From Chromobacterium sp. IIBBL 290-4 (GTDB taxonomy: Bacteria; Pseudomonadota; Gammaproteobacteria; Burkholderiales; Chromobacteriaceae), in contig NZ_CP100128.1 of assembly GCF_024207115.1 (NCBI RefSeq), positions 1,364,001 to 1,428,000 of the forward strand: a stretch of DNA of 64,000 nucleotides, in the 5' to 3' direction. The notes beneath the pieces were generated by a model, which searched no databases, was not told where the DNA came from, and was given only the letters and a program-made list of their open reading frames with translations. Position numbers and translations under genes: made by a program. Shown one piece after another: positions 17,532-26,920 of this stretch (within the stretch, counting starts at the first letter, position 1; every line of letters begins with the position of its first letter).

Positions 17532-18192
17532 CACCAATTGGACCCGCTTGGATGCGTATTACAGCGAACAGCTGGTCAAACAGGACGATGCGCTGCAAGC
17601 GGCGCTGGACGACAGCGCCGCCGCCGGCCTCCCCGCCATCCAGGTGCCGCCGAACCAGGGCAAGTTTCTGAATCTGCTGGCGCGCATCCATGGCGCCAAG
17701 CGGATTCTGGAAATCGGCACGCTGGGCGGCTACAGCGCCATCTGGCTGGCGCGCGCGCTGCCGGCGGACGGCAAGCTGGTGACGCTGGAATTCGAACCGC
17801 GCCATGTGGAAATCGCCGCCGCCAATCTGCGCCGCGCCGGCGTGGCGGACAAGGTGGAGATCCTGCAGGGCGACGCGGCGGCCTCGCTGCGCCGCTTGAT
17901 CGAACAGCAGGCCGCGCCGTTCGACTTCATCTTCATCGATGCCGACAAACCCAATAATCCGCTGTATCTGGAACTGGCGCTGCAGCTGTCCCGTCCCGGC
18001 ACCGTCATCGTCGGCGACAATGTGGCGCGCCAAGGCGAGGTCGGCAACGCCGCCAGCGCCGATCCGGCCATCCAGGGCATCCGCCGCTTTATCGAATTGA
18101 TGGGCGATAACCCGCGGCTTTCCGCCACCGCGGTGCAAACCGTCGGCGCCAAGGGCTACGACGGCTTCGCCCTGGCCATTGTGGAGGCATAG
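17524..18192 (+). CDS. SAM-dependent O-methyltransferase
   Basis: The 222-residue protein is in the caffeoyl-CoA/catechol O-methyltransferase family (Methyltransf_3). The SAM-binding motif is AKRILEIGTLGGYSAIWLARAL, the acidic loop is LVTLEFEPRHVEIAAANL, and FDFIFIDADKPNNPLYLEL carries metal-binding residues. It should methylate a hydroxyl, using a divalent metal. GAGGAGAAA precedes the ATG, which overlaps the Nudix stop. A second gene of the same family is at 28951-29616. The substrate cannot be told. Confidence 0.87.
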   Translation: MTDTNWTRLDAYYSEQLVKQDDALQAALDDSAAAGLPAIQVPPNQGKFLNLLARIHGAKRILEIGTLGGYSAIWLARALPADGKLVTLEFEPRHVEIAAANLRRAGVADKVEILQGDAAASLRRLIEQQAAPFDFIFIDADKPNNPLYLELALQLSRPGTVIVGDNVARQGEVGNAASADPAIQGIRRFIELMGDNPRLSATAVQTVGAKGYDGFALAIVEA

Positions 18193-18241
18193 CCGCTGGC
18201 CATCCGGCCAGGGACGCGGCTAGCGTTTTGGGCTGAAATGC

Positions 18242-18270
18242 AAGAGTCGGCCTGAAGGCCGGCTCTTTTC
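18242..18270 (+). terminator. Terminator after the O-methyltransferase
   Basis: A 10-bp stem with one G-T pair (AGAGTCGGCC with GGCCGGCTCT) around TGAA is followed by TTTTC. It is 49 bases after the stop. Confidence 0.8.
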
Positions 18271-18289
18271 ATTTTCAAAGGGGAATCGC

Positions 18290-18934
18290 ATGAGCGGAAT
18301 CATCGGCTATTGGGCGCAAACCTGGCTGGGCGAACCGCCGCACCCGCCGACCAATGCCAATGTCGGCATCGCGTTCAGCGGCTGGACCAACGTCGACAAC
18401 GCCTTGTCGGAAAGCGCAGCCATCCATGACAGCCTGCAGGGCGCGAAGTACATCAGCCTGGGCGGCGGCAACGAAAACGGTTCTTTCAGCGCCGCGGCGG
18501 TGCAAAACATTACCGCCGCCATCCAGGCCGGCCGTTTCAGCGCTTACGACGGCATCGCCTACGATGTGGAAGAGGGCGAGGGCGGACTGTCGCAGTGGTT
18601 TGCCGAATCCTTCTCCGTCGCCAAGGCCAAGGGGCTGAAGGTCATCGTTACGGTCAGCCACTCGGCGCCCTACGGCGTGCCGGATGCCGCCGCGTTGATG
18701 CAGTCTTTCTTCACCGACAGCAATATCGACTACCTGTCTCCGCAGCTCTATACCTCCGGCTCGGAAACCGAGAACGACTTCACGCCGGGCGTGGTGCCAT
18801 GGAGCGACTACGCCAAGTCCAGGGCGCCCATCGTTCCCAGCATCGTCACTGCCAATCTCTACCCCAGCGCGCAACAGTTCTTCGCCGACCTAGGCATCGC
18901 CACTGCCGGCTTCATTCAGTGGAATAACGGCTGA
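18290..18934 (+). CDS. GH18-like (chitinase-fold) protein without signal peptide
   Basis: The 214-residue protein resembles a short family-18 glycosidase barrel. YISLGGGNENGSF (residues 54-66) matches the SxGG motif, and YDGIAYDVEEGEGG (residues 86-99) matches DGxDxDxE, with D87, D92 and catalytic E94 kept but the middle aspartate replaced by A90. The end, GFIQWNNG, looks like the last barrel strand. True chitinases are longer and secreted; this one has no signal peptide. It may be a catalytic hydrolase with changed kinetics, a lectin-like barrel, or cargo of another export route. GGGGA precedes the ATG and the gene is monocistronic. Confidence 0.65.
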   Translation: MSGIIGYWAQTWLGEPPHPPTNANVGIAFSGWTNVDNALSESAAIHDSLQGAKYISLGGGNENGSFSAAAVQNITAAIQAGRFSAYDGIAYDVEEGEGGLSQWFAESFSVAKAKGLKVIVTVSHSAPYGVPDAAALMQSFFTDSNIDYLSPQLYTSGSETENDFTPGVVPWSDYAKSRAPIVPSIVTANLYPSAQQFFADLGIATAGFIQWNNG

Positions 18935-19071
18935 GCAGCCCGCCCGGCGGCAGTTCCCAGGGCCGCGAGCAAAAACCCGCGGCATGCCTGCGCCAAGCCG
19001 CGCCGACGCGGACCGCAGCCGTGGCGCGGCAAGAAGGCGCAGGGAAGCATCCAGGGTTTTGTGGGCGGCGC

Positions 19072-20145
19072 TTAGCCGGGCAGCCGTGAAATCAGCCAGC
19101 GCAAATGCGGGCGGCCGCCCGACAGCTTGAGCGCCAGATCGGCGTAGCCAGGCTCAAAGGCGGCGGCCAGCTCCAGCGTCGCAGCGGCGTTGCGCGGATC
19201 GTAAGCGGCGCCGATCACATGGCCGGCCTCGTGGTGGTCGGAGCGGGCCTTGTCGAAAGGCACGGCGCTGCCGACGAATTCCGCGTGGGTGCGGCTGCCG
19301 TCCAGATAGGGCCGCAGAAAGGCCACGCTTTTTTGCAGCGATGCGCCCGACGGCGCTTGCAGCCGGTAGAAGTCCTCGCCGCGCTCGGCGAAGGCCAGGG
19401 CCAAGGTCAACAAGGGCTGCAAATCGTAAGTGTGGTAGGACAGCGCGTCGCGCTCCTGAAAATCTATGCTTGAGCCATCCGGCAGCAGGTTGTCGCTCAA
19501 CTGCTGTTTCAAACCATCGCGCGCATAGCGGATCAAAGCCTGGTCATTCAGCGCGAAGCCGATCAGGCCGACGATTTTCAGCCTGTGACTATGCCAGTTA
19601 TTGGTGGCGGTTTTGCGCTTCATATTGCGAGAGGCGATTTCGGCCCGCGCCACCTCGCGCAGCCAGCCGTCTATCTTGTCCCGTTGAGCCTTGGGCAGAT
19701 GATCACGCAGCAAGCGATAGCCAAAGATGGCCGGCTCCAAGCCGGTTTCGTCTATGGGATCGCCAGTGGGGCGGTTAGTCTCGGCCCAGGCCTGCAGATA
19801 AGCGCCAGCTTGCTTGAGATAGCGCGCGTCGCCATCCAGCGTCCACGCAATCGCCAGCGCCTGGATCTTGGCCATGTCGCGCAGCGCGGCTTCGGTCTGA
19901 ACCTTCACCGGATCGCCGGCCAGCCGGCCTTCGGTGGACAAGGCCGCCACCGCTTGCGGCCCATCGCGCAGAGCAGCGTCGGCGATGCGTCGCTGCGCCT
20001 GGAAAACGGCGCTGGCATCCGCATCGCTCTCGGTCTGTCGCTGCAAAGCCTGCCATTGCTGGGTCGATGGCCACAACGTTTCAGCAGCGTGAAGGGGGAG
20101 TGAGAACGCGCCCAGCAACAGGGCGGCGGCGAGGCGTGGCTTCAT
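19072..20145 (-). CDS. Secreted alginate lyase-family protein
   Basis: The 357-residue protein has a signal peptide (MKPRLAAALLLGAFSLPLHA) and an all-helical alginate-lyase domain (PF05426 type). The catalytic-region signature is TNNWHSHRLKIVGLIG, followed by DGSSIDFQERDALSYHTYDLQPLL. It should act on a uronate polysaccharide in the periplasm or outside the cell. I chose ATG 20145 for the clean signal sequence; an upstream ATG adds ten residues. No other alginate genes are nearby, so use of an external polymer, or another uronan substrate, is more likely than alginate production. Confidence 0.78.
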   Translation of the reverse strand: MKPRLAAALLLGAFSLPLHAAETLWPSTQQWQALQRQTESDADASAVFQAQRRIADAALRDGPQAVAALSTEGRLAGDPVKVQTEAALRDMAKIQALAIAWTLDGDARYLKQAGAYLQAWAETNRPTGDPIDETGLEPAIFGYRLLRDHLPKAQRDKIDGWLREVARAEIASRNMKRKTATNNWHSHRLKIVGLIGFALNDQALIRYARDGLKQQLSDNLLPDGSSIDFQERDALSYHTYDLQPLLTLALAFAERGEDFYRLQAPSGASLQKSVAFLRPYLDGSRTHAEFVGSAVPFDKARSDHHEAGHVIGAAYDPRNAAATLELAAAFEPGYADLALKLSGGRPHLRWLISRLPG

Positions 20146-20217
20146 GAGCGGCACCGGCGGCGGCGAAAGGCCCAAGTTAAGCCATCGCCGCGCGCCGGTC
20201 TAGCGCCGCGGCATGAA

Positions 20218-21039
20218 TCAGTAGGCGAAACGCTCGCGCAGATCCATCAGGTTCAGCTCGTCCAGGATGGCCAGCTGGCGTTCGCGGGCGCTGCTCTTGC
20301 CCTTGCCGGTCTTCTTGGCGATGATCAGCTCGTTCTTCATCGAATGCTCCCAGCCCACCAGCTCGGTCACGGTCAGCTGATAGCCGCGCGCTTCCAGCTG
20401 CAGGCAGCGCAGCACATTGGTCAGCTGGCTGCCGAACTCGCGGGTGTGGATGGGGTGGCGCCACAGCTCGGACAACGGCGTCTTGCCGAAAGTCTCGTTC
20501 TTCTTCTGGCGCAGCACCGAGGCCACCTCGGCCTGGCAGCACGGCACCAGCACGATGTACTGCGCGTCCTTGGCCAGCGCGAAGCGGATGGCGTCGTCGG
20601 TGGCGGTGTTGCAGGCGTGCAGCGCGGTGATGATGTCCACCTGCTCCGGCAGCTCGGTGGAGGTGATGGACTGCTCCACCGTCAGATTCAGAAAGCCCAT
20701 GCGCTCGAAGCCGAGGCGGTCGGCCAGCTCGCGCGACTTGTCCACCAGCTCCTGCCGCGTTTCCACGCCGTAGACGTGGCCGGCGGCCTTGTCCTTCAGG
20801 AACAGGTCGTAGAGGATGAAGCCGAGGTAGGACTTGCCGGCGCCGTGGTCGGCCAGCGTCATCGCGCCCTTTTTTTCCAGCACGTCGGCCATCAAGGGCT
20901 CGATGAACTGGTACAGGTGGTAAACCTGCTTCAGCTTGCGGCGGGTGTCCTGGTTGATCTTGCCGTCGCGGGTGAGGATGTGCAGCTCTTTGAGCAGCTC
21001 CAGCGATTGCTGGGGTTTGATTTCGGGAATCAGGCTCAT
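20218..21039 (-). CDS. Class I SAM-dependent methyltransferase (Methyltransf_32-like)
   Basis: The 273-residue protein has a Rossmann methyltransferase centre: MTLADHGAGKSYLGFILYDLF (SAM loop, with an unusual DHGAGKSYL), VYGVETRQELVDKS and VDIITALHACNTATDDAIR, then VLVPCCQAEVA. The HACNTATDDA and PCCQ blocks are typical of PF13679, whose substrates are poorly known; RNA or protein methylation is possible. The start at 21039 is set by AGGAGG nine bases upstream. It has no close operon partner. Confidence 0.75.
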   Translation of the reverse strand: MSLIPEIKPQQSLELLKELHILTRDGKINQDTRRKLKQVYHLYQFIEPLMADVLEKKGAMTLADHGAGKSYLGFILYDLFLKDKAAGHVYGVETRQELVDKSRELADRLGFERMGFLNLTVEQSITSTELPEQVDIITALHACNTATDDAIRFALAKDAQYIVLVPCCQAEVASVLRQKKNETFGKTPLSELWRHPIHTREFGSQLTNVLRCLQLEARGYQLTVTELVGWEHSMKNELIIAKKTGKGKSSARERQLAILDELNLMDLRERFAY

Positions 21040-21470
21040 GGCGGCCTCCTGCAAATTCAATCCAGCGATTGTAGCAGAGCGGCCGCCATGACCTATCTTG
21101 CAGACGCTTTAGCCACGGTCATGTCGTGGCTGCGTATTCTCAGGCAATGAAAACACGTATGCGACGCGCCCCATCTCCCCCTTCTGCGCGCGCCGCGAAA
21201 AATGCGGCGGGCAAGGTTTTAAGCCGCCGCTCTGTTCGATTGCCGCGCGACGGTAGCGCGCACTGCTGAGCGAATCAAAGATTTCGCACGCATGTAGTTT
21301 CGGCGGCGCCTTGCCTGGCGCATGTTTCTCGCGGTTTCGCGTGCGGCAGGGGCGTCCTGGGCTTGCAAGGGGCTGGCCGCGCAGCCCCCTTGTCCGTCCG
21401 CCGGGCGGAATCGGCACTCAAATCATCATCCGCGCAGCGGATTCAAAATCTGCCGCGCCGGAACAGCCGC
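21040..21470. other. Intergenic region with a weak hairpin
   Basis: No convincing gene is seen in these 431 bases. The GC-rich half-palindrome CAAGGGGCTG (21366-21375) and CAGCCCCCTTG (21382-21392) could form a hairpin, possibly a terminator for the META gene transcribed from the right. The methyltransferase promoter should lie near the left end. Confidence 0.4.
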
Positions 21471-22139
21471 TCAAGGCTTCTTCACGACTTCCTGCTCCAC
21501 CACCAGATCCAGAATCCAGCGGATGGACGAGGCGTCGGCCGGCGGATTGTCCACCTTCACCTCCTTGATGCGCAGACGGTAGGCCACGCCCGGCTCGGGC
21601 TTGAAGCCTTCGATCTCGCCGTAATGGAGCTGCCAGGGCTTGGCTTTGTCGTCGCGCACCTGCAGGCATTGCATAGGCGCCACGCCGCTGCACGGCTTGC
21701 GTTCGGCGGCGACATAGATGAACTTGATCTCGCCCTGCGGCTGACGCTCGAAACGCAAGGTCTGCTCGCCGTCCGACAAGCGCAACTCATCGCCGACCAG
21801 GCGGGCGCTCATGCCGGCTTCCAGCTGATGCCTGAGCTTGGCGTCGCGCTGCATCGCCTCGGGCGGGCACATCATCAGCGTGGCGGCCAGCCGTTCGGAG
21901 CGGATCGCACCCTGGCTCAGGGAGAAAGGCCCGAACATGCCGTTGCAGCCGGCCTTGGCGAACAAGCGCTCTTGGTCGATGCGCAGCAGGATGGCCTGCT
22001 CGCCCGCACCGGCCTGCTTCCATTCGCCCTGCAACTGGGCCGCGGTGGGAACCACGCCCTCGGCGACCGGCGTGGAGGAAGTGGCGCAGCCGGCCAACAG
22101 CGTGGCGGCCAGCGCAAGCGGGAGCAATCGTTTCTGCAT
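21471..22139 (-). CDS. META-domain plus DUF4377 lipoprotein (copy 1)
   Basis: The 222-residue protein has a lipobox signal (LAATLLAGCATSS, cysteine near 18). A META/HslJ-like domain follows (about 35-135; GCNGMFGPFSLSQGAIRSERLAATLMMCPPEAM), then a DUF4377 domain (about 145-222; KFIYVAAERKPCSGVAPMQCLQVRDDKAKPW). Both domains occur in envelope stress or adhesion-related lipoproteins, but no enzyme activity is known. ATG 22139 is preferred because AGGA lies nine bases upstream; ATG 22145 is too close to it. It is 51 bases downstream of a second gene of the same architecture. Confidence 0.78.
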   Translation of the reverse strand: MQKRLLPLALAATLLAGCATSSTPVAEGVVPTAAQLQGEWKQAGAGEQAILLRIDQERLFAKAGCNGMFGPFSLSQGAIRSERLAATLMMCPPEAMQRDAKLRHQLEAGMSARLVGDELRLSDGEQTLRFERQPQGEIKFIYVAAERKPCSGVAPMQCLQVRDDKAKPWQLHYGEIEGFKPEPGVAYRLRIKEVKVDNPPADASSIRWILDLVVEQEVVKKP

Positions 22140-22190
22140 CGTCATGTCCTGATAAATAAGCTTGGACGCGCCGCGCCGGCCAGGGTTCCG

Positions 22191-22865
22191 TCAATCCGCC
22201 AAGGGCGCGACGTTTTCCTGGTACACCACCTTCAGCAATTGCAGCGCCAGGCGGCCGTCATTGGCCTCGCCCTGCAGCTTCAGGTAATAGCTGCTGCCGG
22301 CCTCCGGCGCGAAGCCGGCAATGGCGCCGCGGTATTCGCGCCACGGACCGCTCTCGCTCTCGCGCACCTGCAAACAGCCTGCCGCCTGGCCGGCGCAGGG
22401 TTGGCTCGCCACATACCAGTACTGTTCGCCCAGCCGCGGCTGCGCCGCTTCGGCCTGCGTCGCGGCGGGTTTGAATGGGGGCGGGATGTCGGCGGTGGGC
22501 TGGCTGCGGGCGAAACGGTATTGCTGCTTGCCGGCGCGCAGGGTCAGATGCTGCAGCTTTTCATCCGGCAACAGCTGGAAAGGCGCGGACAACAGCTTGA
22601 GCAGCGCATGCTCGCGCTGCATCACTTCCGGCGCGCACAGCTTGCGGGTGGACGCCACTTGATGCTTGCCGTCGCCGTCCAGGCCAAGGGTAAAACGGTT
22701 GCAGCCGGAGAAGCCGCTGATCTGGTTGTCGGCGATGCTCAAGCTGGGGCGGGGATCGGGCTGGGAGGGCGACTCCAGCAGCCATTCGGTGTGTTGCAGG
22801 TCAGGCATGGCCTGGACGGGCAGCATCATGCTGCCGCTGATCAGAATGGCGCTGAGCGCGGGCAT
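22191..22865 (-). CDS. META-domain plus DUF4377 protein (copy 2)
   Basis: The 224-residue protein has the same order as its downstream neighbour: signal peptide (MPALSAILISGSMMLPVQA), META-like domain (SGFSGCNRFTLGLDG, then ASTRKLCAPEVMQREHALL) and DUF4377 (YWYVASQPCAGQAAGCLQVRESESGPW). It lacks a lipobox, so it should be soluble in the periplasm while copy 1 is lipid-anchored. GGAG precedes the ATG. The two genes probably form a small operon that arose by tandem duplication. Function unknown. Confidence 0.75.
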   Translation of the reverse strand: MPALSAILISGSMMLPVQAMPDLQHTEWLLESPSQPDPRPSLSIADNQISGFSGCNRFTLGLDGDGKHQVASTRKLCAPEVMQREHALLKLLSAPFQLLPDEKLQHLTLRAGKQQYRFARSQPTADIPPPFKPAATQAEAAQPRLGEQYWYVASQPCAGQAAGCLQVRESESGPWREYRGAIAGFAPEAGSSYYLKLQGEANDGRLALQLLKVVYQENVAPLAD

Positions 22866-22932
22866 ACGGTCTCCTTTATGGATGTGAAGGGCCGGACCGC
22901 CAGCCGGCGGCCGGCCCAGACCTGCTGTCCGC

Positions 22933-24306
22933 TCAATGTACTGCGTTTTTCAGCAAGTCCTCCACTACCTTTTTAGCATCGCCGAACACCATCATGGTTT
23001 TGTCCATGTAAAACAGCTCGTTATCCAGGCCGGCATAGCCGGCGTTCATCGAGCGTTTCACCACCACCACATTGCGGGCCTTGTGCGCCTCCAGAATGGG
23101 CATGCCGTAGATCGGGCTGGCCTTGTCCTTTTGCGCCGCCGGATTGACCACGTCGTTGGCGCCTATCACCAGCACCACGTCGGTGGTGGAGAAGTCGGCG
23201 TTGATCTCCTCCATCTCCAGCACATGCTCGTAAGGCACTTCGGCCTCGGCCAGCAGCACATTCATATGGCCCGGCATGCGGCCGGCCACCGGGTGGATGG
23301 CGTAGCGGACGTTGACGCCCTTCTCGTGCAACAGCTCGGCGAACTCCTGCAAGGCATGCTGCGCCCGCGACACCGCCAGGCCATAGCCCGGCACGATCAC
23401 CACCTGGTCGGCGTTGGACATCAGGAAGGCCGCGTCTTCGGCGCTGCCGCTCTTGTAGGGCTTGGCCTCGGCGGAGACCGCCGCGCCGCCCGCCGCCGCC
23501 TCGGCGCCGAATCCGCCCAGGAGCACGCTGACGATGGAGCGGTTCATCGCCTTGCACATGATGTAGGACAGAATCGCGCCGGAGGAACCGACGCAAGCGC
23601 CGGAAATGATCAGCACTGGGTTGTTCAGCGTGAAGCCGATGCCCGCTGCCGCCCAGCCGGAATAGCTGTTGAGCATGGACACCACCACCGGCATGTCCGC
23701 GCCGCCGATCGGGATGATCAGCGTCACGCCCAAGGCCAGCGCCACCGCCACCATGGCCAGGAAGGCCGCCTGGCTGTCGGTGAAGAAATAGGCCAGGCCG
23801 AATCCGACCATGGCCAGCGCCAGGATCAGGTTGAGCGGATGCTGGCCGGCGAAGTGTATGGCCTTGGCGCCGAAGCGGCCGGACAGCTTGCCGTAGGCGA
23901 TGACCGAGGCGGTGAAGGTGATCGCGCCGATAAAAGCGCCGATGAACAGCTCCACCTTCTGCACCGGCGTATGCTCGACGCCGCCGTGGAAGATGGCGGC
24001 CACGGCGATCAGCACCGCCGACAGGCCCACCAGCGAGTGCATCGCCGCCACCAGTTCCGGCATGCCGGTCATTTCCACCGTGCGCGCCTTCCAGCCGCCG
24101 ATGAGCGCGCCGGCGGCGATGGCGCCGATGATCAGCGTCAGCACCGGCTTGTCCAGGATGGCGAAGGTGGTCAGCACCGCGATGGCCATGCCGACGATGC
24201 CGTAAAGATTGCCGCGCCGCGCCGACGCCGGGCTGGACAGCCCTTTTAACGCCAGGATGAACAAAACGGCGGCGACCAGATAAAGAACCGCTGAAACATT
24301 CTGCAT
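22933..24306 (-). CDS. pntB: NAD(P) transhydrogenase beta subunit
   Basis: The 457-residue subunit carries about nine membrane spans followed by the NADP(H)-binding domain III (from about residue 290; VIVPGYGLAVSRAQHALQEFAELL and PVAGRMPGHMNVLLAEA). With the alpha parts it couples proton entry to hydride transfer from NADH to NADP+, making NADPH at the inner membrane. It is the last of three genes read from right to left, 2 bases after the small alpha segment. Length and motifs are normal. In a cell using the Entner-Doudoroff route this enzyme balances NADPH and NADH. Confidence 0.95.
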   Translation of the reverse strand: MQNVSAVLYLVAAVLFILALKGLSSPASARRGNLYGIVGMAIAVLTTFAILDKPVLTLIIGAIAAGALIGGWKARTVEMTGMPELVAAMHSLVGLSAVLIAVAAIFHGGVEHTPVQKVELFIGAFIGAITFTASVIAYGKLSGRFGAKAIHFAGQHPLNLILALAMVGFGLAYFFTDSQAAFLAMVAVALALGVTLIIPIGGADMPVVVSMLNSYSGWAAAGIGFTLNNPVLIISGACVGSSGAILSYIMCKAMNRSIVSVLLGGFGAEAAAGGAAVSAEAKPYKSGSAEDAAFLMSNADQVVIVPGYGLAVSRAQHALQEFAELLHEKGVNVRYAIHPVAGRMPGHMNVLLAEAEVPYEHVLEMEEINADFSTTDVVLVIGANDVVNPAAQKDKASPIYGMPILEAHKARNVVVVKRSMNAGYAGLDNELFYMDKTMMVFGDAKKVVEDLLKNAVH

Positions 24307-24308
24307 CG

Positions 24309-24608
24309 TTATCCCCTGTTCTTTTTCTTGAACATGTCCAGCATGCGCTGGGTCACCAGGAAGCCGCCGAAGATGTTGATGCTGGCCAGGAAGATGGCGA
24401 TGGCGCCCAGCACCGAGGTGACGGTGATCTGCTGGCCGTTGATGTCCACCACCTGCAGCATGGCGCCGACGACGATGATGCCGGAGATGGCGTTGGTGAC
24501 GGCCATCAGCGGCGTGTGCAGCGCCGGGGTGACGTTCCATACCACGTGGTAGCCGACGAAGACGGCCAGCACGAAAACGGTGAGGCTGGCGATGAAGGGA
24601 TCAACCAT
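24309..24608 (-). CDS. pntAB: NAD(P) transhydrogenase alpha subunit, membrane part
   Basis: The 99-residue protein has three membrane spans ([18 protein letters not shown], then [17 protein letters not shown] and [19 protein letters not shown]) and matches the C-terminal membrane region of E. coli PntA. The alpha subunit is therefore split in two genes, as in Rhodospirillum rubrum. Its start overlaps the end of the soluble alpha gene by 8 bases, so the two are translationally coupled. Confidence 0.92.
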   Translation of the reverse strand: MVDPFIASLTVFVLAVFVGYHVVWNVTPALHTPLMAVTNAISGIIVVGAMLQVVDINGQQITVTSVLGAIAIFLASINIFGGFLVTQRMLDMFKKKNRG

Positions 24609-25767
24609 GTTGCGGCTCCTTGTCTTGTTGAACGGCGGCGGCCGGGGCCGGCGCGGCGCCGAAGCGCTGCTCGCCCTGATGCGTGATCAGGGTGGCGGCC
24701 AGCAAATCGTCGCTCAGATCGATGTTCAGCCCCTCCGGCGTCAGCAGCAGGCCGAGGAAAGTCAGCAGATTGCGGGCGTACAGGCTGGAGGCGTCGGCCG
24801 CCAGCATGGCCGGCAGATTGGTCAGCCCCACCACGTGCACGCCGTTGTCGGACAGATGGGCTTCGCCCGGGCAGGTCATTTCGCAGTTGCCGCCGGCTTC
24901 GGCCGCCAGATCCACGATCACCGAGCCCGGCCGCATCGCCGCCACCGCCGCGGCTTGCAGCAAGATGGGGGCCGGCTTGCCGGGGATCAGCGCGGTAGTA
25001 ATGACGATGTCGGCGGCGGCGGCGCGCTTGGCCAGCAGCTCGTTTTGCCGCGCCAGGAACTCGGGCGTCATCTCGCGGGCGTAGACTCCGGAGCTGGCCG
25101 CTTTTTCCTCGTCGCTCATCGGCACCTCGACGAACTTGGCGCCCAGCGACTCCACCTGCTCGCGGGTGGCGGGGCGCACATCGTAGGCCTCCACCACCGC
25201 GCCCAGCCGTTTGGCGGTGGCGATGGCCTGCAGGCCGGCCACGCCTACGCCCAACACCAGCACGCGGGCGGCTTTCACCGTGCCTGCGGCGGTCATCAGC
25301 ATGGGCATGAAGCGCGGGTAATATTGGCCTGCCAGCAGCACCGCCTTGTAGCCGGCGATATTGTTCTGGCTGGAGAGCACGTCCATGCTTTGCGCGCGGG
25401 TGGTGCGCGGCAGCAGCTCCAGAGAGAAAGCCGACACCCCGCGCGCCGCCAGCGTGGGCAGCAGGGGGTTGTGATAGGGGGACAGCATGCCGGCCACGAT
25501 CACGCCGGGTTTCAGCGCGTCCAGATCAGCCTCTTGCGGCGAACGCACGCACAAGACGATGTCGGCGCTTTCCAGCAGGGCGCGCCGCGAGTCGACCACG
25601 CGGGCGCCCGCGTCTTCATAAGCGGCGTCGGGAATGGCGGCCGCCAGGCCGGCGCCGCGCTCCACCGCGACGGCATGGCCGGCGCCGACCAGCTTTTTCA
25701 CCGTTTCCGGCGTCGCCGCCACACGGTGTTCGCCGGACAGCCGCTCGGCTGGGATGACGATCTGCAT
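24601..25767 (-). CDS. pntAA: NAD(P) transhydrogenase alpha subunit, soluble NAD-binding part
   Basis: The 388-residue protein is domain I of the transhydrogenase and binds NAD(H). Visible elements are the N-terminal [26 protein letters not shown] shared with alanine dehydrogenase, the Rossmann site [22 protein letters not shown], and the mobile loop region. It is the first gene of pntAA-pntAB-pntB. ATG 25767 is supported by AGGAG nine bases upstream. A promoter candidate lies about 88 bases before the start. Confidence 0.95.
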   Translation of the reverse strand: MQIVIPAERLSGEHRVAATPETVKKLVGAGHAVAVERGAGLAAAIPDAAYEDAGARVVDSRRALLESADIVLCVRSPQEADLDALKPGVIVAGMLSPYHNPLLPTLAARGVSAFSLELLPRTTRAQSMDVLSSQNNIAGYKAVLLAGQYYPRFMPMLMTAAGTVKAARVLVLGVGVAGLQAIATAKRLGAVVEAYDVRPATREQVESLGAKFVEVPMSDEEKAASSGVYAREMTPEFLARQNELLAKRAAAADIVITTALIPGKPAPILLQAAAVAAMRPGSVIVDLAAEAGGNCEMTCPGEAHLSDNGVHVVGLTNLPAMLAADASSLYARNLLTFLGLLLTPEGLNIDLSDDLLAATLITHQGEQRFGAAPAPAAAVQQDKEPQHG

Positions 25768-26158
25768 CTCAATACTCCTGCTAACTAATGGGATAAGGAA
25801 AATCAGGAATCGGAATGGCCGTGCGCGGCTGTGTGTAACGGCCGTTTGAAAAACATTAAAAGCATGTTGCAGTGCATTATGCAAGCCATATATTGACTAC
25901 CGTATATCGTCGGACAAACCTGTCTCAACTGGGCGATAGGACATGCCAATGCAAGGGCGAACCACTAGCAGGGAATTGCAGCAGAAGCAGATGAAAGGCG
26001 TATGACAGTTCATCGACGGCCTTGGAGAAAGCGGCTGGTCCGGACCCGCGACAGCGCCGCGCATTTGTTGCCATGCAGCAACGCTAGCGCGGCGGCAAGC
26101 CGGAACCTAGTCGGGAAAACCGCACAATCGCAGGCTGTTTGCGCCAGATCAGCGCCGG
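25768..26158. other. Intergenic region upstream of pntAA
   Basis: These 391 bases hold no convincing gene. The right part is the 3' flank of the binding-protein gene; the left part is AT-richer and contains the pnt promoter candidate. No terminator for the binding-protein gene was identified. Confidence 0.5.
25855..25884 (-). promoter_or_regulatory. Candidate sigma-70 promoter of the pnt operon
   Basis: On the minus strand TTGCAT (-35, 25884-25879) and TTTAAT (-10, 25860-25855) are separated by 18 bases. Each matches four or five of six consensus bases. The predicted transcript has an untranslated leader of about 80 bases. Confidence 0.4.
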
Positions 26159-26920
26159 CTACTGTCCCATGCCGCTGCCGCGGTACAGATCCAGCCGGAA
26201 ACGCTCCAGCGTGCCGTCGGCGCGCAGCTTGGCCAGGCCGGCGTTGAAGCGGGCCATCAGCTGGGCATTGGCCGGCGAGCGCCGCATCAGCAAATGGCCG
26301 TATTGCACGCTGAAGGGCTTGGTTTCGGTGGTGATCAAATCATGCGCGCCGCGCGGAAACGCGTCGGACGCCAACAGCTGCCAGCCGGTGAACTCGTCAA
26401 GCGGAAACAAATCAATTCGTCCCGCCAGCAGCTTGAGCAGATTGACGCGGTCGTCGTCGGCCTCCTCAACGGCCAGCAAACCTTGGCGGGCCAACTGGCG
26501 GAATTCGACGGTATAGCTGTAGCCGCGCGTCGAGCCGAAGCGCAGGCTGTTCAGGTCGGACAGCTTTTGCCAGTTCGGCACCGCCCTATCCTTGCGATGA
26601 AACAACACCTCCCGGTGCTCCGATATCGGCGCGCTGTACAGAAACTCCTTGGCCTTGACCGGGTCGTCGAACCAGAAGGAGCTGGCCTGCACGCTGCCGT
26701 TGCGCAGGGACTCCAGCGCCCGCGCCCAGGGCAGATAGTCGAAACGCACCGCGATGCCCTCACGGGCGAAAGCCTCGCGCACCACGCGGTTGACGAAGCC
26801 ATCGCCCTGCAGTTTCTCGCCGCTCCATGGCGCGTATTCGCCGGTGGAGATCAATAACTCGACCGCCGCCGCCCAGCCCATCCAGCACAGCAACAGCGCA
26901 CCCGCCAGCCAACGTTTCAT
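26159..26920 (-). CDS. Periplasmic solute-binding protein, SBP_bac_3-like
   Basis: The 253-residue protein has a signal peptide (MKRWLAGALLLCWMGWAAA) and the two-lobed amino-acid-binding fold. Conserved parts are LLISTGEYAPWSGEKL at the start, FDYLPWARALESLRNGSVQASSFWFDD and the end segment LAKLRADGTLERFR. It should bind a small polar solute in the periplasm. No ABC permease or ATPase is adjacent, so it may be an orphan binding or sensing protein. GGGAGG lies eight bases before the ATG. It is divergent from the histidine kinase gene 132 bases away, which could mean joint sensing, but that is speculative. Confidence 0.75.
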   Translation of the reverse strand: MKRWLAGALLLCWMGWAAAVELLISTGEYAPWSGEKLQGDGFVNRVVREAFAREGIAVRFDYLPWARALESLRNGSVQASSFWFDDPVKAKEFLYSAPISEHREVLFHRKDRAVPNWQKLSDLNSLRFGSTRGYSYTVEFRQLARQGLLAVEEADDDRVNLLKLLAGRIDLFPLDEFTGWQLLASDAFPRGAHDLITTETKPFSVQYGHLLMRRSPANAQLMARFNAGLAKLRADGTLERFRLDLYRGSGMGQ

